Positions 16,510 to 23,678 of a stretch of 44,916 bases of DNA are shown here, piece after piece (the stretch's first letter is position 1; every line of letters starts with the position of its first letter). The notes below the pieces were generated by a model. The model worked only from the letters and a program-made list of their open reading frames with translations. It was not told where the DNA came from and ran no database searches. The stretch is from IMG/VR virus record IMGVR_UViG_3300037187_000017, positions 1-44,916 of that record; one strand, given 5' to 3'. The position numbers and the translations under genes were made by a program. This DNA comes from a virus.

Positions 16510-17874
16510 TCAGCGGCTGAACGAGGCAGGGATGGAGCGGTAGCGGGGCCGGCCAACCAGGTCGATGTGCGCCACCATGTACCGCATGGCATCCATGCCG
16601 TGATCGTTCTGCTTCAGCGGGGCTTCCTTCGCAGTTTCCCCGGCAGCCCGGGCCACGGCAGGATCCCAGACGTACTCCACGGCCTCGGCCTCTGTGCAGG
16701 TTGGCTTATGCGCGTCAGCGAGCGCGGCATCCTGCTCCACCAGAGCGTTGCGGCAGATAACCAGCCCCGGCTTCCCGTTGCCCTGCACCTTCAGCCGTGC
16801 CTGGACAGCCTGGATACCATCGCTGACGCTCTTGTGGGCCGCTGTGGTGCCCATGTCCATGTGCCGCTCGAGAGTGGCCCGGTCCTCGGCATCGTGGTCG
16901 CAGATAATCGCGTGCGGCGGCCGGTCGGAGTTTCGGCCATCCCCGCGTGCCATGACCGCAAGTGCTTGCTTGGCAAGATCCTCAACAAGCTGACCTGTCC
17001 GGTAGATCTCCCTGTAAAGGATCAACTGGCCGTCCGGGTTCTCCGTCCACCACTGCAGGCACGCGGGATTTCTGAATCCGAAGTCCACGGACAGGTAGCG
17101 CGTCCACTCTGGCGGCGGCATGAGCAGCGGCTTGCGCAGGTGGATCGACGGATCGAAGCCCTCGTACACCAGACCCTCGGCAGCGGCCCACAGGCCCTTA
17201 CGCAGCCGCTGGTAGCGCACTCCGGTCAGGTTCTCCAGCCGCGTGATGTAGGCGGCGCCTTCGCCTGTCCAGCGCTCGCCGTCCCACAGCCGGGGATTGT
17301 CCTCGTGCCTGCACGGCACCATCGTGGTAAGGCCACGCAGAGCGCGCTGGTTCAGCCAGTGGCCAGGCGGCCCGGGGTTGGTGTCTGCCATGAGCTGCTG
17401 GAAAGACGAGACGCCGTTTCGCAGCCGGGTGCTGATCGCTTCCCAGTCATCCTCGTCCAGCTCGATCGCTTCCTGGACGTACGCAATGTCGTACTCGGAT
17501 GACATAATGCGCGACGCCTTGTCGATGCCCCCGATGGTGATGGTCGCGCCATTGCTGTATCGGAAGCATGCCGCCTCGACCCGGCTGCCGCCGTAGAACA
17601 CCACCTCACCGGAGACGATGGCCTCCCTGGCCACGATCTCCCGGTAGGTGACCAGCGCGGTGGAGGTGAGGCTGACCGCGGTCTTGCGGAGGACCAGCGC
17701 TCGGAGATCTGGATTGAGCAGGCACATGGCGTGGATCTTCTCCAGGCACGCGCGGCTCTTGCCAGTACCAGCCGCGCCGGACAGCAGCACCTCAGGATCG
17801 CGGCAGGCGAACAGCTCGCGGGCGCTGCCAACCGGCTCGTAGCGATGAGTCGGCCGCTCAGCGGTTACGGTCAC
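16510..17874 (-). CDS. terL: Terminase large subunit
   Basis: 454 residues, the normal size for the Terminase_3/6 type. Walker A GAAGTGKS is at 33-40 and the Walker B segment YDIAYVQEA at 128-136. The nuclease domain shows SVDFGFRNP (D264), the acidic CDHDAED (325-331) and NDHGMDAMRY (423-432), the three acidic positions of the RNase H-like fold. It pumps phage DNA into proheads and cuts it. The start overlaps the small subunit stop (ATGA). All key residues appear intact. Confidence 0.93.
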   Translation of the reverse strand: MTVTAERPTHRYEPVGSARELFACRDPEVLLSGAAGTGKSRACLEKIHAMCLLNPDLRALVLRKTAVSLTSTALVTYREIVAREAIVSGEVVFYGGSRVEAACFRYSNGATITIGGIDKASRIMSSEYDIAYVQEAIELDEDDWEAISTRLRNGVSSFQQLMADTNPGPPGHWLNQRALRGLTTMVPCRHEDNPRLWDGERWTGEGAAYITRLENLTGVRYQRLRKGLWAAAEGLVYEGFDPSIHLRKPLLMPPPEWTRYLSVDFGFRNPACLQWWTENPDGQLILYREIYRTGQLVEDLAKQALAVMARGDGRNSDRPPHAIICDHDAEDRATLERHMDMGTTAAHKSVSDGIQAVQARLKVQGNGKPGLVICRNALVEQDAALADAHKPTCTEAEAVEYVWDPAVARAAGETAKEAPLKQNDHGMDAMRYMVAHIDLVGRPRYRSIPASFSR

Positions 17875-18296
17875 CGGAGCGCTTCAAGGTCCACGTTGAT
17901 CACTACGTGCTGCACCGGCACGACAGCCATGGCCTGCTGCAGCTCGCCTAGCTCCTCGGCCGCCTGCTTGAGCAGCAGAGCCCGCGCCTTGATGTGCTCG
18001 TAGTGGTCGGCACGGGCGTTGCCCAGAGACAGCTCATAGTCGGCCTGATACGCGGACAGCCGGTTCTCCTGCGCCGTGATCCACAGGCCAACGATCTGCC
18101 GGCCGGCCTCACTGGCTGCCTGCTGCTTCATCTCAGCAATCAGGCGGGCGTGCCGGTGAGCGAACTGGGTGATCGCGCCACCGGTAACGCCGAACTGGCG
18201 GGCGATGTCAGTGCGCTTGACGATGCCTGCGGCCAGCAGACGGCACACCTCGGTCTTGCGGTGTGCCGGGATGCCCTTTACTGCGATCTCGCTCAC
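17871..18296 (-). CDS. terS: Terminase small subunit (HTH)
   Basis: 141 residues. A helix-turn-helix is seen at about residues 27-52 (KRTDIARQFGVTGGAITQF), followed by long helices (AASEAGRQIVGLWITAQENR, ARALLLKQAAEELGELQQ) that would form the oligomerisation core. It lies immediately upstream of the large subunit and overlaps it by four bases. Expected to recognise the packaging site, which may be nearby. Confidence 0.75.
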   Translation of the reverse strand: MSEIAVKGIPAHRKTEVCRLLAAGIVKRTDIARQFGVTGGAITQFAHRHARLIAEMKQQAASEAGRQIVGLWITAQENRLSAYQADYELSLGNARADHYEHIKARALLLKQAAEELGELQQAMAVVPVQHVVINVDLEALR

Positions 18297-18856
18297 GACT
18301 GCAAGCCTAGCCCGGCTTTAGCGGAGTCATTTAGATCCCCCAGAGCCTCTGTGCGCTCCCAGCGAGCCTGCCGGCCAGGGGTTAGCTGTCCAGACTCCCT
18401 GCGAGCCTCAGCGCGCTGCTGGCGCCTGCGCAGGGCCAGCCTGGCTGCTTGCTCGGGAGACGGCAGACAGCGGGCAAGCCGTTCGCGCTGCTTCGCCTGC
18501 TCCAGCATGGCCGCCGCCCGCTCCGGCTCCTTGATGATCGAGCAGCGGTGTCGAGCCCACCATGCCTTGCGCTCCGCCATCGGGATGCCGGCCAGCACCG
18601 TGTTCCTGAATCGCATCTGAGCGGCGACCGCCTCCTTGTGCAAGCACCCGCACGACCGGATGTGGTGCCCTAGGAACTCCGCGAGCCGCGGCACGAACTC
18701 GGTGCCGCACTCGCAGCGGCAGCGCAGCACGCGCTCAGTGGCACCGTCCGGCAGGATGGCCTGCTCCTCGGCCAGCACGGTGAGGCGGCCCTGTCTGGCG
18801 CCCGGCTCCAGCGTTACCGTTCTCCCGGCCAGGTTGGGTGTTCCTCGCTTGGTCAT
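18293..18856 (-). CDS. Cys-rich zinc-finger protein related to the N-terminal module of HNH/AP2-type phage proteins
   Basis: 187 residues. Residues about 20-75 have the pattern GRLTVLAEEQ, CRCECGTEF and RSCGCLHKE, a zinc module usually fused in front of the YGGRG-type HNH domain. Here the HNH half is missing and is replaced by a long, Arg/Ala-rich helical tail (RRQQRAEARRESGQ), which could bind DNA. The start overlaps the preceding stop (TGATG) and the end overlaps the terminase small subunit start. A packaging-linked nuclease partner is possible but not shown. Confidence 0.6.
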   Translation of the reverse strand: MTKRGTPNLAGRTVTLEPGARQGRLTVLAEEQAILPDGATERVLRCRCECGTEFVPRLAEFLGHHIRSCGCLHKEAVAAQMRFRNTVLAGIPMAERKAWWARHRCSIIKEPERAAAMLEQAKQRERLARCLPSPEQAARLALRRRQQRAEARRESGQLTPGRQARWERTEALGDLNDSAKAGLGLQS

Positions 18857-19074
18857 CAGATCTCCATCTCAAAGCTGAGCATGTCTTCCAGCTCCTGCCG
18901 CGACAGCACCGGAGCTTTTTCGGTGGGCAGCTCGGCGCGGAGGCAGTCCTCGTGCGCCCAGCCGTGCTTGCGGTGGCCGATCTGGTCGCCGGTCCTGATC
19001 GCCCGGCCGCAGAGCACGCAGGTTCCCGGGAACCGGGCCGTCATGGTCCAGAGGTCCAGCGGGTTGCCGGTCAT
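18856..19074 (-). CDS. Small zinc-finger protein, 72 aa
   Basis: 72 residues with CVLCGRAIRTGDQIGHRK followed by WAHEDC, a C-x2-C...H-x2-C arrangement like the treble-clef fingers often seen before actinophage terminase genes. The C-terminus is acidic. It is the first gene after the 258 bp regulatory gap and so leads the late (packaging and structural) transcription unit. Confidence 0.6.
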   Translation of the reverse strand: MTGNPLDLWTMTARFPGTCVLCGRAIRTGDQIGHRKHGWAHEDCLRAELPTEKAPVLSRQELEDMLSFEMEI

Positions 19075-19114
19075 GAGTCTTCCGTCCGCGCCGGGAGTGT
19101 AGGGATGTACCTTG

Positions 19115-19340
19115 TGCAGGGTCTACAGGTTTGTTCCCCTGTGTGCGCGTGTGCGCGCATGTGGGGGTAATAGAGGCGATGCTTAACAACTATGCACTGT
19201 GCATGGTGTGTATGGTCTACGGCAGTTCGACTGCTACTAGAGAAATGAAGGTCGGAATCATGCACACCATGCACTCGGCTACGCGGAGGGACGGCCCGGC
19301 TACCCGCTGCAGCCAAACCGCCCCTCCGCGCGCTATGCAC
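19115..19340. promoter_or_regulatory. Putative late-operon control region with TGCA-core inverted repeats
   Basis: The 258 bp gap between the primase/helicase and the late genes is less GC-rich than its surroundings. GTGCATGGTGTG (19199-19210) and CACACCATGCAC (19263-19274) form a perfect 12 bp inverted repeat. ATGCAC-T-GTGCAT (19192-19204) is a second palindrome, and further ATGCAC copies begin at 19260, 19269 and 19335. A run of alternating GTGTGCGCG lies at about 19138-19160. This looks like a binding array for a late activator, a packaging (pac) protein or an origin protein. I could not pick a convincing -10/-35 pair. Confidence 0.45.
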
Positions 19341-20745
19341 CGCGCATCCCCAGCCCGCGCCAGACGTACCCGGCACTGGTACGGCGCTTGTTGAATCCCC
19401 GGTTTTCCAGCTCAAGGCTGAACGCTTTGTTGGTTCCCTTCTCCTCGCCCTCGGCCTCGCACCAGCAGACCCACCGCCGGTACAGGTCTTCAGAACGGGA
19501 CTTGAGATCCGGGTCGAGCTCGCACAGCTCCTCGATGAACCGGGCCACGGCATCGGACTCGTCCCGGTACTCGGCGGTCGCCTGCCGGGCAGTCTCCGGC
19601 GGGTTGAGACCGCTGCTGCGGTAGTCCACGAACCCGCGCACCATGAACGCCAGCACTGCGTCCAGCTCGCCCTTGAGCTTGTCGTCCAGCTCCAGGTCGT
19701 ACTCATCCCGGGGGATGACCACATCCCACGGCACCAGCGCGATCCGCCGCCAGATGCCCTCGTCGGTGCCGGTGATCACCGGCTTGTGGTTGGTCAGCAT
19801 CAGGAAGGTGTGACTCGGCTCGAACTCCCAGAAGTCCTCGCGCATCCGCCGGGCCTTCAGCTTGTCCCCGCCAGTCAGCCGCTTGACGGTGGCCTCGGCC
19901 AGCCGCCTGCCGTTGTCCGACTCGTCCACCACCGCGACCCGCTTGCCGAACAGGTCGGCCACCCCGGTCGGGTGTGCGTCGAACGACCGGGCAACCAGCA
20001 GCTCCGGATCGGCGGGCCCGGCGTAGTCCCCGAGCGCGGCCAGCACGGCCCGGATGAAGGTGGACTTCCCGTTGCCGCCGATCCCGTAGAAGATCGGCAG
20101 GACGTGCTCAGCCACCTGCCCGGTCAGCGCGTGCCCGGCCACCCGGGCGATGTAGGCGCGCATGTCCGCGTCCGGCTGCACTCGCTCCAGGAAGGCGCTG
20201 AACACCCCGGCCGGAGCGTCCCGCCGCAGAGAGGCGCCGGTGATCTTGGTGAGCAGATCGGCCGGGTTGTGCGGCCGGAGCTGCCGGGTCCGCAGGTCCA
20301 CCGTCCCGGCCGGGGTGTTCAGCAGGAACGGGTCAGCGTCCAGCCGATCCGGCGCGGTGACCACCTCAAGCTCGGTGCTGGTCAGCTCCAGTACGGCCTT
20401 GATAGACCTGGCCGACTCCATGGTCCGTGCCTTGGCGATCTTCCAGGACTCCTCATCCGACTCGACCAGCGCTGTGGTCAGACGCCGGGCGATCAGCTTG
20501 GCGCAGCGGTGCGCCCGCCCGCTGTCGTCGTTCTCCCAGCGCCTGCCGTCCCAGGCCAGCCAGCGCTTCCAGGCGGGCACGTAGCGGATCTGGCCGCCGT
20601 AGACCGAGATCAGCCGCCGGGCGTATCCCAGTTCGGTCAGCGGCTCATCGGGCATCGGGTCCGCTGCCTCCGGCTCGGGCTGCACCACGCGAAGCGGCGC
20701 GACCGCCTGCTCGAACAGTTCGTCCTCGGTCGGCCGGGCGGTCAT
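19333..20745 (-). CDS. D5-type primase/helicase (phage P4-like SF3 helicase)
   Basis: 470 residues from ATG 20745, which overlaps the upstream stop (ATGA); the frame is open further upstream but that is the neighbouring gene. The N-terminal 200 residues follow the D5_N layout (WLAWDGRRWENDD, LNTPAGTVDLRT, AYIARVAGHALTG). Walker A GIGGNGKST is at 221-229, Walker B VAVVDES at 270-276, and the sensor-like motif FLMLTNHKPVI at about 313-323, with the usual GIWRRI box. It would unwind the phage origin. It ends with a winged-helix-like C-terminus (AFSLELENRGFNKRRT). The primase catalytic domain normally upstream is absent from this polypeptide. Confidence 0.87.
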   Translation of the reverse strand: MTARPTEDELFEQAVAPLRVVQPEPEAADPMPDEPLTELGYARRLISVYGGQIRYVPAWKRWLAWDGRRWENDDSGRAHRCAKLIARRLTTALVESDEESWKIAKARTMESARSIKAVLELTSTELEVVTAPDRLDADPFLLNTPAGTVDLRTRQLRPHNPADLLTKITGASLRRDAPAGVFSAFLERVQPDADMRAYIARVAGHALTGQVAEHVLPIFYGIGGNGKSTFIRAVLAALGDYAGPADPELLVARSFDAHPTGVADLFGKRVAVVDESDNGRRLAEATVKRLTGGDKLKARRMREDFWEFEPSHTFLMLTNHKPVITGTDEGIWRRIALVPWDVVIPRDEYDLELDDKLKGELDAVLAFMVRGFVDYRSSGLNPPETARQATAEYRDESDAVARFIEELCELDPDLKSRSEDLYRRWVCWCEAEGEEKGTNKAFSLELENRGFNKRRTSAGYVWRGLGMRGA

Positions 20746-21365
20746 CGCGGCACTCCATTCAGGAATCGTTCCATGGCCTTCTTCGCCGCAGCCAGCCAGC
20801 GCCGGGCGTCGTCTTCTGTCTGCGCCTGGCGGGCCAGCTGGCAGCACTTGACCAGCAGCCGCCCGATCCCCGGCGGTGAGCCCATGGTGAGGATCGCCGC
20901 GGCGGGGCGAGCTTCATCCCGGTCCCATAGGTACCGGTCCCCGGCCATGTCCTCGGCCGCGTTGAGAAGCGCGTGGATCAGCGCGCGGTGGTCCGGCCCG
21001 GCCGGTTCAGCCTCTACGGGCGCGCCGTCCATCAGCGCCTTCAGCTCTCCTGCCTTCGGCCGCAGGCCCAGCTCCCTGGCCAGGGCTATGGCCGCCTTGC
21101 CGCAGGTGGCGTCCGTGTACGCCGCCCACAGCCCTACCGGGTCGTAGTTCTTCTCGCAGCCGTAGCACCACGCCGTGTTGCTGTCGTGCACCTGCATGGA
21201 GCGCTGACCGTCCTCGAACAGGTCGCCTATCGAGCAGATGGGGCAGTCTGCCCGGCCGCCGCCGTTGCGCATGCGTCCACCGGCCAGCTCTATGGCCCGG
21301 GTGATGGAGGCGGCCCCGTTCAGCCATGTGATCCGGGCTATCGTCCGGTCGTATGTGACGCTCAT
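20742..21365 (-). CDS. CHC2 zinc-finger primase subunit
   Basis: 207 residues. Residues 41-70 carry CPIC, H60 and CYGC, the zinc-ribbon spacing of DnaG-type CHC2 domains, followed by VGLWAAYT and an Ala-rich helical region. No TOPRIM acidic motifs are visible and the remaining 130 residues are helical. It is translationally coupled to the D5 helicase, so the two probably make a split primase-helicase. Where primer synthesis resides is unclear. Confidence 0.7.
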   Translation of the reverse strand: MSVTYDRTIARITWLNGAASITRAIELAGGRMRNGGGRADCPICSIGDLFEDGQRSMQVHDSNTAWCYGCEKNYDPVGLWAAYTDATCGKAAIALARELGLRPKAGELKALMDGAPVEAEPAGPDHRALIHALLNAAEDMAGDRYLWDRDEARPAAAILTMGSPPGIGRLLVKCCQLARQAQTEDDARRWLAAAKKAMERFLNGVPR

Positions 21366-21571
21366 GCTGCATCACGGAGGGCGAGGAACTCCTCCAGCCC
21401 GGTGAATCCGAATGCCCGGCACTCGGCGTCCAGGACGGCCTGCATCCCAGCCATCCGCAGGTTCTCCATGAGAACCCAGTACTGCGGGTCCTCGCGGTCC
21501 TCGCCCAGGACGGCCGACTTGAGCATCCTGAGCGGAGTGACGTTGACAGAGGGGTCTGTTACGCTTTTCAT
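21362..21571 (-). CDS. Small hypothetical protein, 69 aa
   Basis: 69 residues, acidic, helical (REDPQYWVLMENLRMAGMQAVLDAECRAFGFTG in two helices). It overlaps the CHC2 gene start by four bases and starts just downstream of a strong leader hairpin (21586-21615). Possibly a replication accessory by operon position. Not recognised. Confidence 0.5.
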   Translation of the reverse strand: MKSVTDPSVNVTPLRMLKSAVLGEDREDPQYWVLMENLRMAGMQAVLDAECRAFGFTGLEEFLALRDAA

Positions 21572-21585
21572 GTCTGCTTCTTTCC

Positions 21586-21615
21586 GGCCCCGTCGCTTAC
21601 CTGAGCGGCGGGGCC
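21586..21615. terminator. Strong stem-loop, terminator-like on the plus strand and in the leader of a minus-strand gene
   Basis: GGCCCCGTCGC (21586-21596) pairs with GCGGCGGGGCC (21605-21615) across eight bases, with one G-U position. On the plus strand it is followed by AGTTTTAC, a weak U-tract. On the minus strand it sits 15 bases upstream of ATG 21571, where it would shape the ribosome-binding region. The 130 bp gap around it (21572-21702) otherwise holds only a TATAGA box (minus strand, near 21680) that might be a -10 element. Confidence 0.5.
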
Positions 21616-21702
21616 AGTTTTACGCCTGAATGATCATGTGCGCGGACCTCCGGGGTCTCTAGGGTCTGTCTCTCTATATCGGCACGAGCCGCTTAGGCCC
21701 GG

Positions 21703-21990
21703 TTAGGGCTCCGGGATCCACCGGGCGGCATCGGGGCCGGTGTCGTCCACCAGGCTGTCTGCGCATTCCAGGCTCAGGTAGCCGCCGGGCATCCTGACGA
21801 TCACGAACTCGGCCGAGTCGAACAGCCGCCGGACCTCATCCGCGGGCAGCGACTTGAGCACCGCCGGATCGACGGACTCGACGGCCGGGCCGTAGTCGCC
21901 GAGGACAGCCGGGAGCCGGTTCCAGCGCGCGGTCAGGCCAGCGGTCAGCTCATCGAAGGCGTCTACCTGGGCGCCACTCTGGTCAGTCAT
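21703..21990 (-). CDS. Hypothetical acidic protein, 95 aa
   Basis: 95 residues starting at ATG 21990 with AGGAGA upstream. Acidic throughout (PADEVRRLFDSAEFVIVRM, ADSLVDDTGPDAA). It is unlike any family I know; early position and acidity would fit an inhibitor of a host function, which is speculation. Confidence 0.5.
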   Translation of the reverse strand: MTDQSGAQVDAFDELTAGLTARWNRLPAVLGDYGPAVESVDPAVLKSLPADEVRRLFDSAEFVIVRMPGGYLSLECADSLVDDTGPDAARWIPEP

Positions 21991-22024
21991 CTGCTTCTCC
22001 TTCTAGTTGTTGCGCGGGTGCCGG

Positions 22025-22201
22025 TCAGTACCGGCTGTCCATCCGGGTGAACATGCGGGTGTACTTCCCGAAGTCCACGGGGGTGCCCTCGGTGACGTCG
22101 GTGATCATCTCCAGCAGGCCCTCCAGGATCAGCGTGCGGTCCTGGTTCTCGTCCTCCATCAGGTCGCTGGCCCACTGGTGAGCCCTGGCCAGGTCGGTCA
22201 T
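22025..22201 (-). CDS. Small hypothetical protein, 58 aa, coupled to an RHH protein
   Basis: Starts MTDLARAHQWASDL at ATG 22201, overlapping the RHH stop by four bases (ATGA). Acidic helical N-terminus, C-terminus with YTRMFTRMDSRY. The two-gene arrangement (RHH then a small protein) resembles a regulator or antitoxin pair, but the product has no toxin motif. Confidence 0.5.
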   Translation of the reverse strand: MTDLARAHQWASDLMEDENQDRTLILEGLLEMITDVTEGTPVDFGKYTRMFTRMDSRY

Positions 22202-22362
22202 GACTTCTTCTCCTGCCTGGCGAGCCACTGCGCAACGGCCTGCTTGATCATCGTGTTCATGGACACGCCGGTCTCAACCGCCAAGTGGCCGAGCTTGCGG
22301 TGGTCGCCCTTCGGCAGGCGCACGGTCATCGCCTGCTCTTCTTTGCTGTCTGCCTCGCTCAT
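22198..22362 (-). CDS. Ribbon-helix-helix (CopG/Arc-like) DNA-binding protein, 54 aa
   Basis: Too short for many gene finders. The strand MTVRLPKGDHRKLGHLA followed by helix ETGVSMNTMIKQAVAQWL is the ribbon-helix-helix pattern of chromosomal HicB/CopG or Arc-type proteins. It is the first gene of the leftward early unit and is divergent from the Cys-rich gene at 22425, so it could control the 62 bp between them. Confidence 0.65.
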   Translation of the reverse strand: MSEADSKEEQAMTVRLPKGDHRKLGHLAVETGVSMNTMIKQAVAQWLARQEKKS

Positions 22363-22424
22363 GGCTCCACTCTACCGTACAACCGTGGTAGTATCAAGGT
22401 GAGACAAGGAAGAAGGAACCAGAC
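22363..22424. promoter_or_regulatory. Divergent promoter gap between the RHH gene and the lipoprotein unit
   Basis: A 62 bp gap with direct repeats ACCGTAC and ACCGTGG ten bases apart (near 22374-22387) and an A/G-rich stretch ending in AAGGAA, which is the ribosome site of the rightward gene. Genes point away on both sides. The TAGTATC sequence at about 22390 may be a -10 box. Likely target of the adjacent RHH protein. Confidence 0.35.
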
Positions 22425-22559
22425 ATGTGGTGCGCTTACTGCGGAGTCCAGATCTACCTCACCGGCTGGCACATCTACCGTGCGCGGGACACGCGCTCGG
22501 TCACCTGCTACTGCAGCCCTGACGGCCGGCATCACAACTACAAGCAAGAGAGAATCTGA
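22425..22559 (+). CDS. Small Cys-rich protein, 44 aa
   Basis: Short frame starting MWCAYCGVQIY with AAGGAA seven bases upstream. Two Cys pairs (C3/C6, C28/C30) plus a HH near the end suggest a zinc knuckle. It ends six bases before the lipoprotein start and is probably co-transcribed. Similar tiny zinc proteins are common in actinobacterial mobile elements. Confidence 0.5.
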   Translation: MWCAYCGVQIYLTGWHIYRARDTRSVTCYCSPDGRHHNYKQERI

Positions 22560-22565
22560 GCCGCC

Positions 22566-23117
22566 ATGAGGACCAGCATCGTCAATGCTCTGTTCGTCGG
22601 AGGAGCAGTTATCAACGTCACCATCGCCGGGATGGCCCTAGCAGGGTGCGGTACTCCACCCGCCCACGCCGCCAGCCCGCAGGCCCCCGCCAGCGCGTCC
22701 CAGACGGCGCCTGCGGCCACGGCATCAGCTACCCCGGCCAGCCCGATCTCGGTGAAGATCCTGTACGCCGGGCCGCTCACCGTGGCACAGCAGAACCAGT
22801 ACGGCGCAGGCCCGGCGGGATCTGCCCCAGCCGCTCCCGCCGCCATCTACAGCGTCACTAACGTCAGCGGAGCGCCCGTCACGCCTGACGTCACCATCCA
22901 GTTCCTTAACGGGAGCACCGTCGTGTCTTCAGGCTTCGCCGGAGAGCAGCCGGAACTGATGCCCGGGCAGACCGAGACTGCCGCCGCTGGTGACTCCATA
23001 GACGGCGGCGGCACCGGCCAGACCTGGACGTCGGTCAACGCGATCTCCGTTGAGAATGAATCCCCGCCGGACGGCACTTACCAGCTGACCGGCGTTACCG
23101 CGAAAGCGGCTTCGTGA
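22566..23117 (+). CDS. Exported lipoprotein, moron-like
   Basis: 183 residues with an uncharged-to-hydrophobic signal peptide and a lipobox ALAGC (Cys28), then an Ala/Pro/Ser-rich linker and a beta-rich C-terminal domain (VKILYAGPLTVAQQNQ, DVTIQFLNGSTVVSSGF, TYQLTGVTAK) like a FxLYD or DUF4352-type Ig fold. It is the only exported protein in the leftward half and is on the opposite strand to its neighbours, as expected of a prophage-expressed moron. A role in superinfection exclusion or cell-surface change is plausible but unproven. Confidence 0.65.
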   Translation: MRTSIVNALFVGGAVINVTIAGMALAGCGTPPAHAASPQAPASASQTAPAATASATPASPISVKILYAGPLTVAQQNQYGAGPAGSAPAAPAAIYSVTNVSGAPVTPDVTIQFLNGSTVVSSGFAGEQPELMPGQTETAAAGDSIDGGGTGQTWTSVNAISVENESPPDGTYQLTGVTAKAAS

Positions 23118-23166
23118 TCCACCAGCTGGTCGCGTGCCGCGCCTGCGGGATCTGGCACTGCTGCTG

Positions 23167-23400
23167 TTACTGCCCGCGGTCCTTGCGGACGAAGGTGCCC
23201 ATGCCCGCCACCGTGCGGATCAGGCCCTCATCCCGCAGCAGCCGCACCGCCTTGCGGATAGTCACGGGAGCCAGCCCGAACTCCTGCTGAAGGGCACGCT
23301 CGCCGGGCAGCCTGGCGGTGATCTCCCCGGCCTCGATCCGGGCACGGAGAATCGCCGCCAGCTGCACGTACGGCGGGTCGGGCGACTCCCTGTCGATCAT
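23167..23400 (-). CDS. Short GntR-type winged-helix regulator
   Basis: 77 residues when started at ATG 23400 (MIDRESPDPPYVQLA); the frame upstream to 23559 crosses the operator and the divergent gene and is rejected. The sequence is only a GntR DNA-binding domain: PYVQLAAILRARIEAGEI, LPGERALQQEFGLAPVTIRKA, then LIRTVAGMGTFV. It lacks any effector domain. Such short GntR proteins sit next to the integrase in actinobacterial integrative elements, where they repress transfer or excision genes (KorSA of pSAM2 is a longer relative). It probably controls its own divergent promoter. Confidence 0.8.
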   Translation of the reverse strand: MIDRESPDPPYVQLAAILRARIEAGEITARLPGERALQQEFGLAPVTIRKAVRLLRDEGLIRTVAGMGTFVRKDRGQ

Positions 23401-23486
23401 GAAGCGCACAGTATCGTACCAGGCATAACACCGATCAGCCACTGTGCGCCATAGCGCGGAATGGCGCACTGCGTTATCGTGCCGGG
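23401..23486. promoter_or_regulatory. GntR operator/promoter region with inverted repeats
   Basis: Between divergent genes: GCGCACAGT (23404-23412) and ACTGTGCGC (23441-23449) are a perfect 9 bp inverted repeat. A third GCGCACTG copy starts at 23464, and TATCGTACC and TATCGTGCC occur as direct copies. Overlapping symmetrical sites right at the GntR start are typical of autorepression, and could control the small rightward gene and integrase indirectly. Confidence 0.55.
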
Positions 23487-23678
23487 ATGGATCAGGTACT
23501 ACGGCTGGAGCAATTCCGGCAAGCGCGCCCAGACGTTGACATCCAGCACCGCAGAACACCTGCCTGGCACTGGGAAGCCGTCTGGCGTGGCCCGGATGAC
23601 GCGACCATGGTCGTGACCGACTACGAGCTCGGCGGGCTGCTCAACCGGGTGGAGGCGGCCTTACTGCGCGATCGGTGA
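23487..23678 (+). CDS. Small conserved-type protein divergent from the GntR gene, 63 aa
   Basis: 63 residues: MDQVLRLEQFRQARPDVDIQ, then AWHWEAVWRGPDD and VVTDYELGGLLNRVEA. The WEAV...YELGGLLDKL-like pattern is one I associate with short proteins beside GntR regulators in Streptomyces genomes, with no known function. Its end overlaps the end of the convergent integrase by 38 bases. Confidence 0.6.
   Translation: MDQVLRLEQFRQARPDVDIQHRRTPAWHWEAVWRGPDDATMVVTDYELGGLLNRVEAALLRDR

Noticed and set aside
19786-21147. 453-codon plus-strand frame opposite the helicase
   Set aside because: Shadow of the D5 helicase and CHC2 genes caused by GC-rich codon bias.
22025-22362. Toxin-antitoxin pair
   Set aside because: The RHH protein fits an antitoxin, but the partner has no known toxin motif and order alone is not enough.
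23114-23290. GTG-started 58-codon Cys-rich plus-strand frame after the lipoprotein (CRACGIWHCCCYC)
   Set aside because: Attractive GTGA overlap and Cys pattern, but two thirds of it is antisense to the GntR gene; kept out for lack of independent support.
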